From a bacterium (lineage in GTDB: Bacteria > UBP4 > UBA4092 > JAOAEQ01), in contig JAOAEQ010000014.1 of NCBI GenBank assembly GCA_026416715.1, forward strand, positions 1 through 64,000: 64,000 nucleotides of DNA. Direction: 5' to 3'. Position 1 is the stretch's first letter; each line of letters begins with the position of its first letter. The position numbers and the translations under genes were made by a program. Below, piece by piece: positions 63,896 to 64,000 of this stretch. The notes beneath the pieces were generated by a model that was not told the origin of the DNA, made no database searches, and worked only from the letters and a program-made list of their open reading frames with translations.

Positions 63896-64000
63896 TTATA
63901 GTTCTTCCGTTGGAACATATGCATCTGCTGGAATCACATCATATCGTTTCGCTAAATTTTCAAACCGCGTATATTCTTCTAAGAATGCAAGTTTAACTGT
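63896..64000 (-). CDS. C-terminal end of an unidentified gene (cut by window edge)
   Basis: A minus-strand frame runs from the window edge to a TAA at 63896-63898. It reads LAFLEEYTRFENLAKRYDVI, then PADAYVPTEEL. I do not recognise a family. About 210 bases lie between its stop and mlaE, with the inverted repeat in them. Confidence 0.5.
   Translation of the reverse strand, partial: TVKLAFLEEYTRFENLAKRYDVIPADAYVPTEEL

Overview
This 64 kb window is a chromosomal segment of a low-GC bacterium with a Gram-negative style envelope. The envelope evidence is an OmpA-family lipoprotein, an MlaE/MlaF lipid-transport pair, several lipoprotein and Sec or Tat signal peptides, and WecA-type and GT-C glycosyltransferases. 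A siroheme decarboxylase-type heme protein, a hexaheme cytochrome lipoprotein, a small ferredoxin and a selenocysteine-containing SelD suggest an anaerobic or facultative lifestyle. The many secreted GHL10-type, GH172-type, sialidase-like and CE2-type proteins suggest a carbohydrate-degrading member of a poorly cultured phylum. I cannot name the phylum from this sequence alone. I see no transposase, integrase, phage gene, CRISPR array, tRNA or rRNA.

Layout. 0-9.5 kb: a two-component system cut by the left edge, a Cys/Met-metabolism PLP lyase behind an unusual leader, carbamate kinase, small unknown proteins, two FAD oxidoreductases (one beside a ferredoxin), a TVP38-family membrane protein and archease. 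9.6-19 kb: a ceramidase-like secreted or cytosolic hydrolase, HemL, a TadA cluster on the minus strand, and two GHL10 proteins, one of them a 1057-residue multi-domain protein. 19-26 kb: a rhomboid-TPR fusion, a minus-strand cluster of two ankyrin genes with a zinc-finger/degenerate GGDEF protein, FmdB and small membrane proteins. 26-33 kb: MEMO-family protein, GHMP sugar kinase, UDP-glucuronate decarboxylase, UDP-glucose dehydrogenase (together a UDP-xylose route), SelD and a sialidase-like protein.

33-46 kb: GpsA, a DUF362/DUF6599-type pair, WecA-like transferase, ArgC, then GH172 (DUF2961), a UroD-family protein, a CE2-like esterase, a carbohydrate-binding protein and a clan GH-A glycosidase. 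46-50 kb: folate genes folE-folK-folB with a pteridine-reductase-type SDR, and an NADH:rubredoxin/ferredoxin reductase-like flavoprotein. 50-64 kb: a third GHL10-type protein, a poly-proline repeat protein, MscL, OmpA-like, cyclophilin, TrxB, GT-C membrane proteins, the siroheme decarboxylase-type regulator-fold enzyme with its cytochrome neighbour, MlaF/MlaE and the tail of another gene.

The observations that seem most worth following are: SelD reads through an in-frame TGA (Sec16) with a SECIS-like hairpin; at least five intergenic long hairpins share GGAG...CTCC ends but have unrelated stems; a CHC2-type zinc finger is fused to a GGDEF domain with a lost signature; an unannotated 30-residue very basic ORF lies at 61.9 kb; and a degenerate TPP-riboswitch-like leader precedes the PLP lyase.
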